Source of the DNA: Methylobacterium sp. Leaf91
GTDB taxonomy: Bacteria > Pseudomonadota > Alphaproteobacteria > Rhizobiales > Beijerinckiaceae
NCBI RefSeq assembly: GCF_001422815.1
Contig: NZ_LMMP01000012.1
Span: 256,719-320,718 of the forward strand
DNA: 64,000 nucleotides
Direction: 5' to 3'
The translations under genes and the position numbers were made by a program. The notes beneath the pieces were generated by a model that saw only the letters and a program-made list of their open reading frames with translations, ran no database searches and was not told the origin of the DNA. Below, in pieces: positions 8,078 through 16,444 of the stretch. Within the stretch, counting starts at the first letter, position 1. The number at the start of each line of letters is the position of its first letter.

Positions 8078-8908
8078 TTAGTAAGATCCGAACTTGTAGT
8101 TCAGGCCAGCGCGGACGACGGCGAACTCGCTCTCACGAGCGGTGACCGAACGGCTGAGCGTAAGAACGTTGGTGGCCGGGTTGAACACCGAGCGATTGCC
8201 GGCCCGGCCTTCGTTCTCGAGGTTCACGTACAGGCCTTCGACCTTCAGCGTCACTGCGGACGACTTGAAGAAGTTGAAGAACGAGTCGGTAGGCATCGCG
8301 TACTCGAAACCACCACCAGCGGTGTAGCCGGTGCGGAAGTCGTCGCCACCCGTGCCACCGTCGCCATAGGCAAAGCCGCCGGTGCCGTAGAACAGGACGC
8401 GATCGAACGCGTAGCCGAGGCGACCGCGGACGGTGCCGAAGAAGTTCATCTCGTTGCCCGGGACGCGGACACCGACGGGGCTGTTGAGAGCGCCGGCGAC
8501 AGGGCTGATGGTGCCGGTCACGGTGCGGCTCTTGTTGCCGAAGTCGGTGTACTGGGCGTCCGCCTCAACACCGACGACCACGCCCGAACCCGGGGTGAAC
8601 TGGTAGTTGTAGCCGACCTGACCACCGCCGACGAAGCCTTCGAGATCGTTGCCGCCGTTGGTGGAGACGACCACCGGGGTACGGGTGAAGGAGTTCAGCA
8701 CCGAACCACCCGGCAGGGCGTAGCGGTCGCTGTTGCTGCCGGCGTCGAAGCCGTAACCGGCGTTGATACCGAAGTAGGCACCCGTCCAGGTGAACACCGG
8801 CACCGGCACGAAGACCGGGGGAGCGGCGCGACGCGGAAGGTCGGCGGCCGAAGCGGCGCCAGCGAGGAGAGCGGTGGCCGCAGTGGTGAGGAGAAGCTTC
8901 TTGAACAT
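8078..8908 (-). CDS. Omp25/Omp31-type outer-membrane beta-barrel protein
   Basis: 276 residues from ATG 8908. The signal peptide MFKKLLLTTAATALLAGA is followed by an ADLPRR mature end and a proline-rich spacer. The body has alternating aromatic/glycine strands (WTGAYFGINAGYGF, FVGGGQVGYNYQF, GLNYKFGSY), typical of Rhizobiales eight-stranded outer-membrane proteins. It ends in a barrel-type C-terminus. These abundant proteins stabilise the outer membrane. An in-frame start at 8989 would extend upstream of the signal peptide and is rejected. A strong terminator follows at 7980-8010. Confidence 0.9.
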   Translation of the reverse strand: MFKKLLLTTAATALLAGAASAADLPRRAAPPVFVPVPVFTWTGAYFGINAGYGFDAGSNSDRYALPGGSVLNSFTRTPVVVSTNGGNDLEGFVGGGQVGYNYQFTPGSGVVVGVEADAQYTDFGNKSRTVTGTISPVAGALNSPVGVRVPGNEMNFFGTVRGRLGYAFDRVLFYGTGGFAYGDGGTGGDDFRTGYTAGGGFEYAMPTDSFFNFFKSSAVTLKVEGLYVNLENEGRAGNRSVFNPATNVLTLSRSVTARESEFAVVRAGLNYKFGSY

Positions 8909-9100
8909 GGAAGTCGTTGGCCCGTGCGATGAATTTGAACGACACAGAGCCTCGAAAGCGTCAGCAGCGATAGTGCGATCTTGCAACACTGGGAATTTAC
9001 AGCGTATCAGCCGAGTGCCGATTCCCTATGTTGCAAAGACAAATACGCAGTGGCCCTCATATGGAATGCCATCATGCTTAATCATTACTTAATATAGTGG

Positions 9101-9550
9101 GTGGCCACTATGACTGTAAAATCCACGACAGACGTTGATTGTACCGTCGGCCTACGCATCGCAACGCTGCGAAAGGCGAAGGGATTGTCGCAGACTGAGC
9201 TAGGCCAGCACGTCGGCGTCACGTTTCAGCAGATCCAGAAGTACGAAAAAGGAGCGAACCGCGTCAGCAGCGGCCGGCTACAGCAGATCGCTCAGTTCCT
9301 CGAAGTGCCGATGTCTACGCTGTTCGGCGATCATGAAGCCGAGGAGCACAACGATACCTTCGGCTTCTTCCGCGAGGCCAGCGCTGTCGACCTGCTTCGT
9401 GCCTATGCCACCATCGAGAACGATCAACTGCGCTGCGACGTGCTGCAGCTCGTTCGTTCAGTGGTGGGCTTGAGGGTGGGGCAAACCCAAGGCGCGGAAG
9501 AACCTAGCCAGATTGTTTTGACAGGTGATGGGCCAAACTCTCACTCCTGA
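9101..9550 (+). CDS. XRE-family helix-turn-helix regulator
   Basis: 149 residues from GTG 9101 (ATG at 9110 is an alternative). The Cro/C1 type HTH spans about residues 17-70 with SQTELGQHVGVTFQQIQKYE, the pattern of the widespread Rhizobiales SinR-like regulators. A C-terminal region (AVDLLRAYATIENDQLRCDVLQLVRS) resembles the helical tail found in this group. It is divergent from the porin gene, separated by about 190 bp. Its targets cannot be inferred. The last 10 bases overlap the convergent RMF-like gene. Confidence 0.85.
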   Translation: MATMTVKSTTDVDCTVGLRIATLRKAKGLSQTELGQHVGVTFQQIQKYEKGANRVSSGRLQQIAQFLEVPMSTLFGDHEAEEHNDTFGFFREASAVDLLRAYATIENDQLRCDVLQLVRSVVGLRVGQTQGAEEPSQIVLTGDGPNSHS

Positions 9551-9726
9551 TCGCCCTTAGCTTTCTCCTGCCCGATCTCTCGGTCGGGCATTTCCCAACC
9601 CCGTTTCCAGGTGGCATGCTCCTCAGTGTCCAAGGGGTAAGGATTGGCGCTGCTTGGGTCGCCACGATCACGGGCGTGACGCCCTTCCTGGCTAACGGCT
9701 GAAGGCGATCGCTGAGGAAAAGACAC
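9541..9726 (-). CDS. small ribosome-modulation-factor/CrpP-like protein
   Basis: 61 residues starting at GTG 9726, with an ideal GAGGAGG ribosome binding site seven bases upstream. The centre EGRHARDRGDPSSANPYP followed by ATWKRGW matches the short RMF/CrpP-like pattern (EGR...NPYP...W..GW). RMF inactivates 70S ribosomes by dimerisation in stationary phase, while the related alphaproteobacterial and phage proteins are mostly uncharacterised. It overlaps the end of the XRE gene convergently by 10 bp and lies next to a broken integrase, so it may have arrived with a mobile element. Confidence 0.65.
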   Translation of the reverse strand: MSFPQRSPSAVSQEGRHARDRGDPSSANPYPLDTEEHATWKRGWEMPDREIGQEKAKGDQE

Positions 9727-10147
9727 GGTTGACCTCCTCGTCCGCCCCTACAGAACATCATCCTGATTGACACTGGCTTATCAGGCTGTGCTTCGGTTTC
9801 GGCGGTTTTCGGATGCTCGTCCGGCTTTGGCGACTTGGGTGCTGGAGATCCAGCTTCGGGCGTGGAGGAGTACACAGGCGGTCTGGGCCATAGCCCAGGT
9901 TCGCAAGCTTCACGCCCATCGCGAATCGTCGCCCGCGTCACGGCACTTGACCGTGCCGTAGCTCCTTGGGGCATTTGTTCCATAAGATCGGATTCAATCA
10001 GCCAATCGCATCGCATTGCCCTCAACGATTTTAGGTGAGTTTGCTGCGTGAAATCGAACTTTTGTTCAGGCAAACGCACGTTGCTAGCTGGGTATTGTTG
10101 CAGCAAGCGCGTTGCGTCACGGGTTGTGGCCCATCCGAACACATCTT
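9727..10147. other. no gene seen
   Basis: About 420 bases between the RMF-like gene and the integrase remnant. The minus-strand frame that spans it is Pro/Arg/Ser-rich and overlaps the RMF-like gene, and no recombinase catalytic domain is found here. It is probably part of the eroded mobile element. Confidence 0.4.
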
Positions 10148-11102
10148 TTACTCGGATAAATCATTCCTGTTAATTGATCGCGCGGTGACGCCTTGCTTGT
10201 CGCGGTGATGAGTTGCCCATTCATGAACGTCATCATCTGATAAGGAATTGACGTCACGGTCTCCGAAATATGAAGAAAGGAATCCAAATATGCAGCGATA
10301 GCGTTTGCCTGTCGCAGGCTGAACTTCCTGTTTTGGCCCTGCCTCCCCGGCCGAAAAAATGTCGCTGATTGTAACAGACCGCCTCTTCACCCGACGACGA
10401 CCGCCGCTATCCCAGGCAGGGAAGCGAGAAATTGTCTTATCCACACTATAATCCCAGCTCGCGTTTCGAAAGCCGCTGTCTGCAGCTTGGCGCGTTGCTC
10501 GACAAAGCTCCCGCATCAGAAGAACTCGACTGGCTACATCCGTCACAAGCGATTTTTGCTGCAGAAGTGCGTCCGCTTGAGCTTCGAACGCAGCTCTAGC
10601 GTCACCATCGGGATGGCACGGAGATCGTCGAACTTGGCCCACTCTGCCGGTGTTCCGGCATCCTCGAGAGTGCTTAGGAAGGCGTCGCGCAGGGTCTCGA
10701 AATTGATGTGATCCGTTTTGAGATCGCTCCCAACCCGATCGGCTTCCTCGGCCACCCTAAGGAGGTATCGACTTCTGTCGTCACCGAGACATTGCTTCAC
10801 TGCGGCGTACATTTCGCCTGTCAGCGCCATCACTCCTCTATGCGTCAGCGGCTGTGGCCCGATCCGGACGGTTTCCCAATAGCGCTTGAGTTCGGCATCA
10901 GCCTCGCTGTGGCGTCGCTTCGCCTCCGCAACATCCTTGGTTCGAAGGGACACCTGGACCACTGCGCCAGCAGTGACGGCCACAGGCTTTTCATCGATGT
11001 GAAGAATGACTCGCGTCCCTTTGATACGGGAGACACAATCCTGTGGGGCCTTTGCCGCAGGTGACAGGTTCCCGTGCCGGGATCCTTCCGGGGACGCGCC
11101 AT
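10148..11102 (-). pseudogene. broken tyrosine recombinase/integrase
   Basis: The ATG at 11102 starts MARPRKDPGTGTCHLR, the usual start of DUF6538-type integrases. The frame then shifts: VVQVSLRTKDVAEAKRR, the conserved end of the N-terminal domain, is in another frame that starts near 10983. A further shift near 10550-10640 leads to a core-binding domain segment (PATGKRYRCIFGFLSSYF and DVHEWATHH), which stops at 10148. The catalytic domain with the R-H-R-Y residues is absent. It lies about 80 bp from the 3' end of tRNA-Thr, the usual place for an island integrase. Confidence 0.7.
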
Positions 11103-11180
11103 CTGGGAGGCCGCCGTGTGAGACCCGGCCAGCCTAAGTCCGTCAGACAGCGTAACCTATTGCGCTTACACACGAAAGCG

Positions 11181-11255
11181 TGGTGCCGGCGGAGAGGATT
11201 GAACTCCCGACCTTCGGTTTACAAAACCGCTGCACTACCGCTGTGCTACGCCGGC
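11181..11255 (-). tRNA. tRNA-Thr (anticodon TGT)
   Basis: The minus strand folds into a full cloverleaf. The 7-bp acceptor stem is GCCGGCG/CGCCGGC, the D-arm has AGCGGTAGT, the anticodon loop TTTGTAA gives anticodon TGT, the T-loop is GTTCAATC, and the 3' end ACCA is encoded. The broken integrase starts just past its 3' end. Confidence 0.92.
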
Positions 11256-11461
11256 CCGACGCGTTAGCTACCAGTCGGAGGCGCGGCATTCAACCGGGGA
11301 TGACGGAGCGTCGGTGATCTGCCTTGCGACGCCCCTCCCGCAGGGGGCGATGCAGGGCATCCGCCTGCCGGGGCCTCGGATGGACTCATGTGGGCATGCC
11401 GTCTTGGCAACATGTTAATCTGTGGCTGCCATGCTGAAACACAGCGCTAGAAATCGGGCGA

Positions 11462-12370
11462 GTGACCAACGCCATGCACATTGTCATCGTCGACACGAGC
11501 CGTGTTGTCCTGAAGGTCGTCGCCGGACTTCTGGAACCGCAAGGCCATACGGTCGACGTCTTTACCGATTCTCAGGCAGCACTCGACTTCATGACTTACG
11601 AGACGACTGTGCGAGTCCTGATCACGAGCCTGGAAGTCCGCCCCTTGAGCGGGCTCGAACTGTGCTGGTCGGCGCGCCTGATCGCCGAGACCAATCGTCC
11701 GCTCTACGTGATCACCATGTCTTCGGCCCGTAACTCCCGCAATCTGGCCGAGGCCCTCGACAGCGGAGCGGACGATTTCATCGAGAAACCGCCCGGCGCC
11801 GAGGAACTGCATGCCCGCATGCGTGCCGCGGAACGGCTGACGACCATGCAAAGCGAGCTGATTCGCCTTGCCGAGACCGATCCGCTCACCGGTCTCCTCA
11901 ATCGGCGCGCCTTCCTCCAGCGGGTGCGGGACGCCGCCGACCGCGTCGGCAACCACGGCGAAATGTCGGCGATCCTGGTGGATATCGACCATTTCAAGCG
12001 CATCAACGATGAGTACGGCCACGATGTCGGCGATGCGGCGATCCAGAACGTCAGCAAGACTATCGCGGAGGAGGGCATCGTCGGGCGGCTCGGAGGCGAG
12101 GAGTTCGGCATCGTGCTTCCGCACCGGCCGGTGGCCGATGCCGAGGCTCTCGCGTCACGCCTGCGCCGCCTCGTCGAAGGCATGCGTATCCGTGGAGCAC
12201 GCACGCCGATCCGGCTGACCTGCAGCTTCGGGGTCAGCCAATGGAGCGAGGGCGACACGATCGAGGCCATGATCAAGCGCGCCGATATCGCCCTCTACGA
12301 GGCCAAGACTACGGGCCGCAACCGGGTGATTTCCGCCGCCTCCGACCTCGTCCTCGCCCGGGCAGGCTGA
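11462..12370 (+). CDS. receiver-GGDEF diguanylate cyclase (PleD-like) with altered receiver
   Basis: 302 residues from GTG 11462 (ATG 11474 possible). Residues 6-125 form a receiver domain that keeps the N-terminal Asp (IVIVDTS) and the switch Lys109 (FIEKP). In the phosphoacceptor strand, LITSLEVRPLSG, Ser56 sits where Asp is expected. Residues about 135-300 form a GGDEF domain with an intact GGEEF signature (211-215) and DIDHFKRIND. It should make cyclic di-GMP. No RxxD inhibitory site is seen before GGEEF. Because the receiver cannot be phosphorylated at Asp, control is probably by partner binding or constitutive. Confidence 0.85.
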   Translation: MTNAMHIVIVDTSRVVLKVVAGLLEPQGHTVDVFTDSQAALDFMTYETTVRVLITSLEVRPLSGLELCWSARLIAETNRPLYVITMSSARNSRNLAEALDSGADDFIEKPPGAEELHARMRAAERLTTMQSELIRLAETDPLTGLLNRRAFLQRVRDAADRVGNHGEMSAILVDIDHFKRINDEYGHDVGDAAIQNVSKTIAEEGIVGRLGGEEFGIVLPHRPVADAEALASRLRRLVEGMRIRGARTPIRLTCSFGVSQWSEGDTIEAMIKRADIALYEAKTTGRNRVISAASDLVLARAG

Positions 12371-12662
12371 TCCCGGATCTCACTGCCCCCAACCTATGGG
12401 TCGGTGTCAGTGAGGCATGGAATGAGCCGATCCCATTTCGGACCGGGCTGTTCCTGATAGGGACAGGCGTGGTCGGTCGGCCAGCATGCATTCGCCCGCG
12501 TTAACCGAGATAAGGCGATTTTCGCGGCTGTTTTCGCGATATGCGCCCTTGTATTCATCGCACGGCGCGGAATCGCGCCGAATAAACCGATGGAATGGGA
12601 TTTGAACTGCTCTTGACCAGCCCGGGCGCGATGTATCGCGATGGGACAGAGGGGGGAGCGGC

Positions 12663-13391
12663 ATGAACCAGGCCGTTGGAGTTTTGATCGTCGACGAACC
12701 CGTGGGGCTCGGGCCTGTCCTGAGGGCCTTCCTGGAGCATGAGCCCAGCCTGCATACGGTGAGCGAGGCCGATCTGCCGCTCGACGGTCCGGGAATCGAG
12801 AGCGTCGTCGCCCTGGTCTTCCTGCGAGAGAACGCAAGCGAGGCCGACCTCGCCCGGATCACCGTGCTGAAGAATCATCCGAGGCTGCGCGTGCTGGCGG
12901 CCTTCCAGAGCCTGCCCGCCGACACCCTGCGCCATCTGCTCGTGGCCGGTATCGATGCGGTGGTCGCCCAATCGGCGACCCCGCGGGAGATCAGCGCCAC
13001 CATCGTCCGCCTGGCCCAGGCGGGCAAGGCGGACGTTTCGACCTCCAATGTCGAAACGTCCGATGCGGCGGATGCCGGGGAAGGGCTCACCCCCCGCGAG
13101 GCGGAAATCCTGCGGTTTCTCAGTGCCGGTTTCAGCAACAAGGAGGTGGCGCGACGCCTCAGCCTCAGCGTCCGCACCGTGGAGACGCATCGGCTCAATC
13201 TTCGTCGCAAGACCCAGACGGGCCGGCTGAAGGACCTCGTCTGCCTCGCACGACAACTGGGTCTGGCCCCCGTCGTCGAAAGCGAGATGCCGCGCCAAGG
13301 CAAGGGCGACAAGGGCAAGTCCGAGAAAGGCAAAAGCGAGACCGGCCTGCACGGCCGCTCGACCATCATCGAAGCGATGGCGCGACACTGA
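12663..13391 (+). CDS. LuxR/NarL-type regulator with degenerate receiver
   Basis: 242 residues. The N-terminal 120 residues have the size and strand pattern of a receiver (VGVLIVDEP start) but lack the phosphoacceptor Asp (VVALVFLRENAS) and the switch Lys. The C-terminal LuxR HTH is well conserved: LTPREAEILRFLSAGFSNKE followed by RLSLSVRTVETH. The tail after the HTH is Lys/Gly/Ser-rich (QGKGDKGKSEKGKSE). It should bind DNA without classic phosphorelay control. It is about 290 bp after the GGDEF gene on the same strand, so a shared operon is not evident. Confidence 0.8.
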   Translation: MNQAVGVLIVDEPVGLGPVLRAFLEHEPSLHTVSEADLPLDGPGIESVVALVFLRENASEADLARITVLKNHPRLRVLAAFQSLPADTLRHLLVAGIDAVVAQSATPREISATIVRLAQAGKADVSTSNVETSDAADAGEGLTPREAEILRFLSAGFSNKEVARRLSLSVRTVETHRLNLRRKTQTGRLKDLVCLARQLGLAPVVESEMPRQGKGDKGKSEKGKSETGLHGRSTIIEAMARH

Positions 13392-13802
13392 GGAACCGTG
13401 ACGGGACGGCTCGCCGCGTCGGCCGTACCCGCGCCCCCGAAGAAAATCCCGCCAGACGCAGGCAGGACCGGATTCGCCGAACGGGCGCTTTCGCGTCGAT
13501 GCCAGCGGTAAAAATCCGACGTTGGGTAACCGCCGCCGGGAGGAGCCCGCTTTCAGCGTCGTTTATTTAACCGCAGTGGAACCCCCATCATCTCGAAACG
13601 CGGCGATCCCGAGGTGCTCCAATCGTTGCCGAGCTTCCACGCAGCCGAAGGTCCGCTTCCAGGCAGATTGGTGGAACTGATGGTACGGCCGGTTGGGTAG
13701 GTTTGCGACTGTCCTGCCGCGAGTTTCTGGAACAGCGAAGCGCACATGGCCTGAGTTAACTGCGAGCCTCCGGCGAGGATCTTTACTCACCGGTGATTCA
13801 CG
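13392..13802. other. no gene seen
   Basis: About 410 bases between the convergent LuxR-type gene and the TonB receptor. Only short frames without a supporting start or composition are present. Confidence 0.5.
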
Positions 13803-15977
13803 TCAAAATCGGGCCGCGACACCGCCCATGATAGTGCGGGGTGTGCCTGGAGTGGCGTACCGGTTTTGCCAAGCGCGATCAAAATAGTTTGCGTCGAACA
13901 GGTTGTCGACGTTGAGGTAGACCCGCACCTGAGGCGTGATCCAGTAATACGAGATTAAGTTGAAGATCGTGTATTCCGGCAGGCGGAAGGTGGAAAGAGC
14001 GGTCCCAGCCACCCGCTGGCTGACATAGGTCATGCCGCCGCCAAGACCGAGACCGCGCAGATCGGCGTTCTGAAACTCGTACACGCTTTGTAGAGCGACG
14101 CTATCGGCCGGGATGTTTGCGATGCGTGTCCCGACGGCCAATGTGTTGTCGCGCGTGACAGCGGCATCGGCATGAGTGTAGGTGCCGAATACCCGCCAGC
14201 CGGGGGTCAGATAGCCCGCGACGGTCAGATCGAAACCACGGCTGCGTACCTCGCCAGCCGCAACACTGAAGTTCGAATCGCCTGGATCGACGGTGAGGAC
14301 ATTGGTCCTGCGGATGTCGAACACGGCGGCCGTAGCGCTCAGGCTTCCGTCGAGCAGGCTGATCTTCGCGCCGGCCTCGTATCCCTCACCCTGCTCGAAG
14401 GCAAAGGGGTTCCCGCTGCGGTCAGTGCCGGTGTTTGGGCGGAAAGAGCGACCATAATTGCCGTACAATGCGATTGCGTCGGTGAGATCGTAGACGAGGC
14501 CGAAACGCGGGGTCGCGACCGTCCCCTGCAGGCTGGTGGTGCGGCCAGTCCGATAATCGGTCGAGACGAGACCAAGATCCTCCACGCGCACGCCGAGGAG
14601 GGCGTGAAGCCGCGGAGTTATATCGATCTGGTCCTGGATATAGCCTCCGTAGCTTTGAGTGTTTTGGAGGAAGTTGGTAATCGAGCCGAGCGGCGGCAGC
14701 GGAGATTGCCCGTAGCGAGGCGCGAGAAGGTCGAGGGTGAACGGATTGACGTTCACATTCGAGCGATCGAAGATCTCCCGGTAGCGATAGCTGTCGTACT
14801 CGAAGCCCATCAGCAGGGTGTGGCGGAAAGGTCCGGTCTCGAACTTGCCCGCAAGATTGAGCTGCAGGTTGAGATCCGACCAGCTCAAATCGCGGTGTTC
14901 GAAGGTGCGCCGCAGGGTGCGGCCGTCGCCCAGCACGTTCACAGCACCGACACCATCGCCGTAAAGCTGGCCGCCGAGCGCCTGCGCGCCCGCGCTCACC
15001 ACCCAGTTCGAATCGAGCCGGTGCTCGATGCGGAGCTGCCCGAGCGCGTTGTCGTTGCGGACGGGCGGGATGCCGGGCTCGCCGATGAAGCGGCTGCGCG
15101 GCACCGCACGCAAGTTGCCGTTGATAGGCACGATACCTCGGTCGAAGGTCGCCGCGGTGCTCACCACCTCGCCCTCGAGCGTAATCGTGGTGTCGGCCGA
15201 CGGCTTCCACGCGATTACGGGCGCGAGATAGTAACGGTCGCTATGCACGAAGTCTCGGAAGCTGCCGTTGTCCTCGACTGCACCTGTGACGCGGGCGAGC
15301 ACGCGCCCCTCCTGATCGAGCGCACCGGTAGCATCGAAGGTGGTGCGTTTCTGATTGAAGCTTCCGAACTGTGTTCCGATGGCGAGAGAGCGTTCGGCCT
15401 GAGGCTGTTTGGTAACGATGTTGAAGGTGCCGCCTGGATCGCCACGACCATAGAGGAATGCCGAGGGGCCTTTCAGGACCTCAATCCGCTCGATCGAGAC
15501 GACATCAGGCGAGTTTGGATAGCCACGGTTCACGGGGAAGCCGTTTCGATAGTACTCCCCCGTAGAGAAGCCGCGGATCGTAAATTCCGTCAGCCCGAGA
15601 CCTGCGAAGTTATTCGCTCGGCCGACTCCGGCAAGATCGAGCGCCGCATCGACGCGGGTGGCGGCGACGTCCTTGAGGATCTGGTCTGGCACGACAACGA
15701 CTGTTTGTGGCACCTCGCGCAGGGGCGTGTCAGTGCGCGTTGCGCTGACACTGTTTCTGGCGAGGTAACCATCCACTTTGCTTGCCGGACCGCCATTGCC
15801 AACCACTGATAATTCGTCGAGCTGCACTTCCTGAGAGGAGTCTGCCGCAAGCTGTGCTAAAGCGGAACTTGGCCCGAAACCGTTCAATGATCCGGATTGC
15901 GCCACAAAACCAATGGCAACCGAAGTAACCAGCGGAAAGATTTTTTTATTGTTTTTGAAAGATTTGGACACGAACAA
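13803..15977 (-). CDS. TonB-dependent siderophore receptor
   Basis: 724 residues, the usual size for FhuA/FpvA-type receptors. The N-terminus is a signal-like hydrophobic segment ending near SALAQ, then a TonB box (DELSVVG), a plug domain (TPLREVPQTVVVVPDQIL, VLKGPSAFLYGRGDPGG) and a 22-strand barrel ending in a terminal Phe (MGGVAARF). It should bring ferric siderophores through the outer membrane with TonB-ExbBD energy. The start is uncertain: TTG at 15977 or GTG at 15971. No sigma/anti-sigma pair or siderophore genes are adjacent. A long antisense open frame (14172-15809) is a composition artefact. Confidence 0.9.
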   Translation of the reverse strand: MFVSKSFKNNKKIFPLVTSVAIGFVAQSGSLNGFGPSSALAQLAADSSQEVQLDELSVVGNGGPASKVDGYLARNSVSATRTDTPLREVPQTVVVVPDQILKDVAATRVDAALDLAGVGRANNFAGLGLTEFTIRGFSTGEYYRNGFPVNRGYPNSPDVVSIERIEVLKGPSAFLYGRGDPGGTFNIVTKQPQAERSLAIGTQFGSFNQKRTTFDATGALDQEGRVLARVTGAVEDNGSFRDFVHSDRYYLAPVIAWKPSADTTITLEGEVVSTAATFDRGIVPINGNLRAVPRSRFIGEPGIPPVRNDNALGQLRIEHRLDSNWVVSAGAQALGGQLYGDGVGAVNVLGDGRTLRRTFEHRDLSWSDLNLQLNLAGKFETGPFRHTLLMGFEYDSYRYREIFDRSNVNVNPFTLDLLAPRYGQSPLPPLGSITNFLQNTQSYGGYIQDQIDITPRLHALLGVRVEDLGLVSTDYRTGRTTSLQGTVATPRFGLVYDLTDAIALYGNYGRSFRPNTGTDRSGNPFAFEQGEGYEAGAKISLLDGSLSATAAVFDIRRTNVLTVDPGDSNFSVAAGEVRSRGFDLTVAGYLTPGWRVFGTYTHADAAVTRDNTLAVGTRIANIPADSVALQSVYEFQNADLRGLGLGGGMTYVSQRVAGTALSTFRLPEYTIFNLISYYWITPQVRVYLNVDNLFDANYFDRAWQNRYATPGTPRTIMGGVAARF

Positions 15978-16444
15978 AAGCTAGCCTGTTATGGTTTTTC
16001 GTCCGTTACAATTCAGAAACATATGGCGTCAAGCTTGATTTGCCCTGCGCGAGAAGTGACGTTTATAGGCATTTCAATCTGGATGCCAAAAAATCTAGAA
16101 GTATTATAAACTGAGACGCCCTTTTGACTAGTTGTTGCACGGGGGTCACAGCACATCGACGCTATCTCATTGAAACTTACGCGACCTTCGGTTGAATAAA
16201 TGAGATTTTACCAAACAAAACTGGGAGCCTTTAAGTAAGGTTATATGGGCTGTCCGAGATTTTGTAAGGGGCAGCTACCGTTTTCAATATAGACATGTTG
16301 CTTATGGCGCATGCGCAGCGGCAATCACGGTCGAGGCGAAACGTCTGCTTCGGGGCGTACCGTCAGAGTCCGCTTCCACCCATCGCGGACGTTCAGGGCG
16401 GGTACCGTCCGGTAGATTTCGGCCACGGGATGTCCGGTCCCGGC
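15978..16444. promoter_or_regulatory. AT-rich upstream region of the TonB receptor
   Basis: About 470 bases without a gene. The part at 15978-16280 is clearly more AT-rich than its surroundings and is the likely promoter and iron-regulatory region of the receptor. No canonical Fur or Irr box could be identified with certainty. The 16280-16444 part is the 3' flank of the topoisomerase gene. Confidence 0.35.

Noticed and set aside
9504..10142. 212-codon minus-strand frame
   Set aside because: Pro/Arg-rich, overlaps the RMF-like gene that has an ideal start, and lacks any recombinase motif.
14172..15809. Long open frame antisense to the TonB receptor
   Set aside because: High-GC shadow: the receptor frame has clear plug and barrel motifs, while this frame has no recognisable domain.
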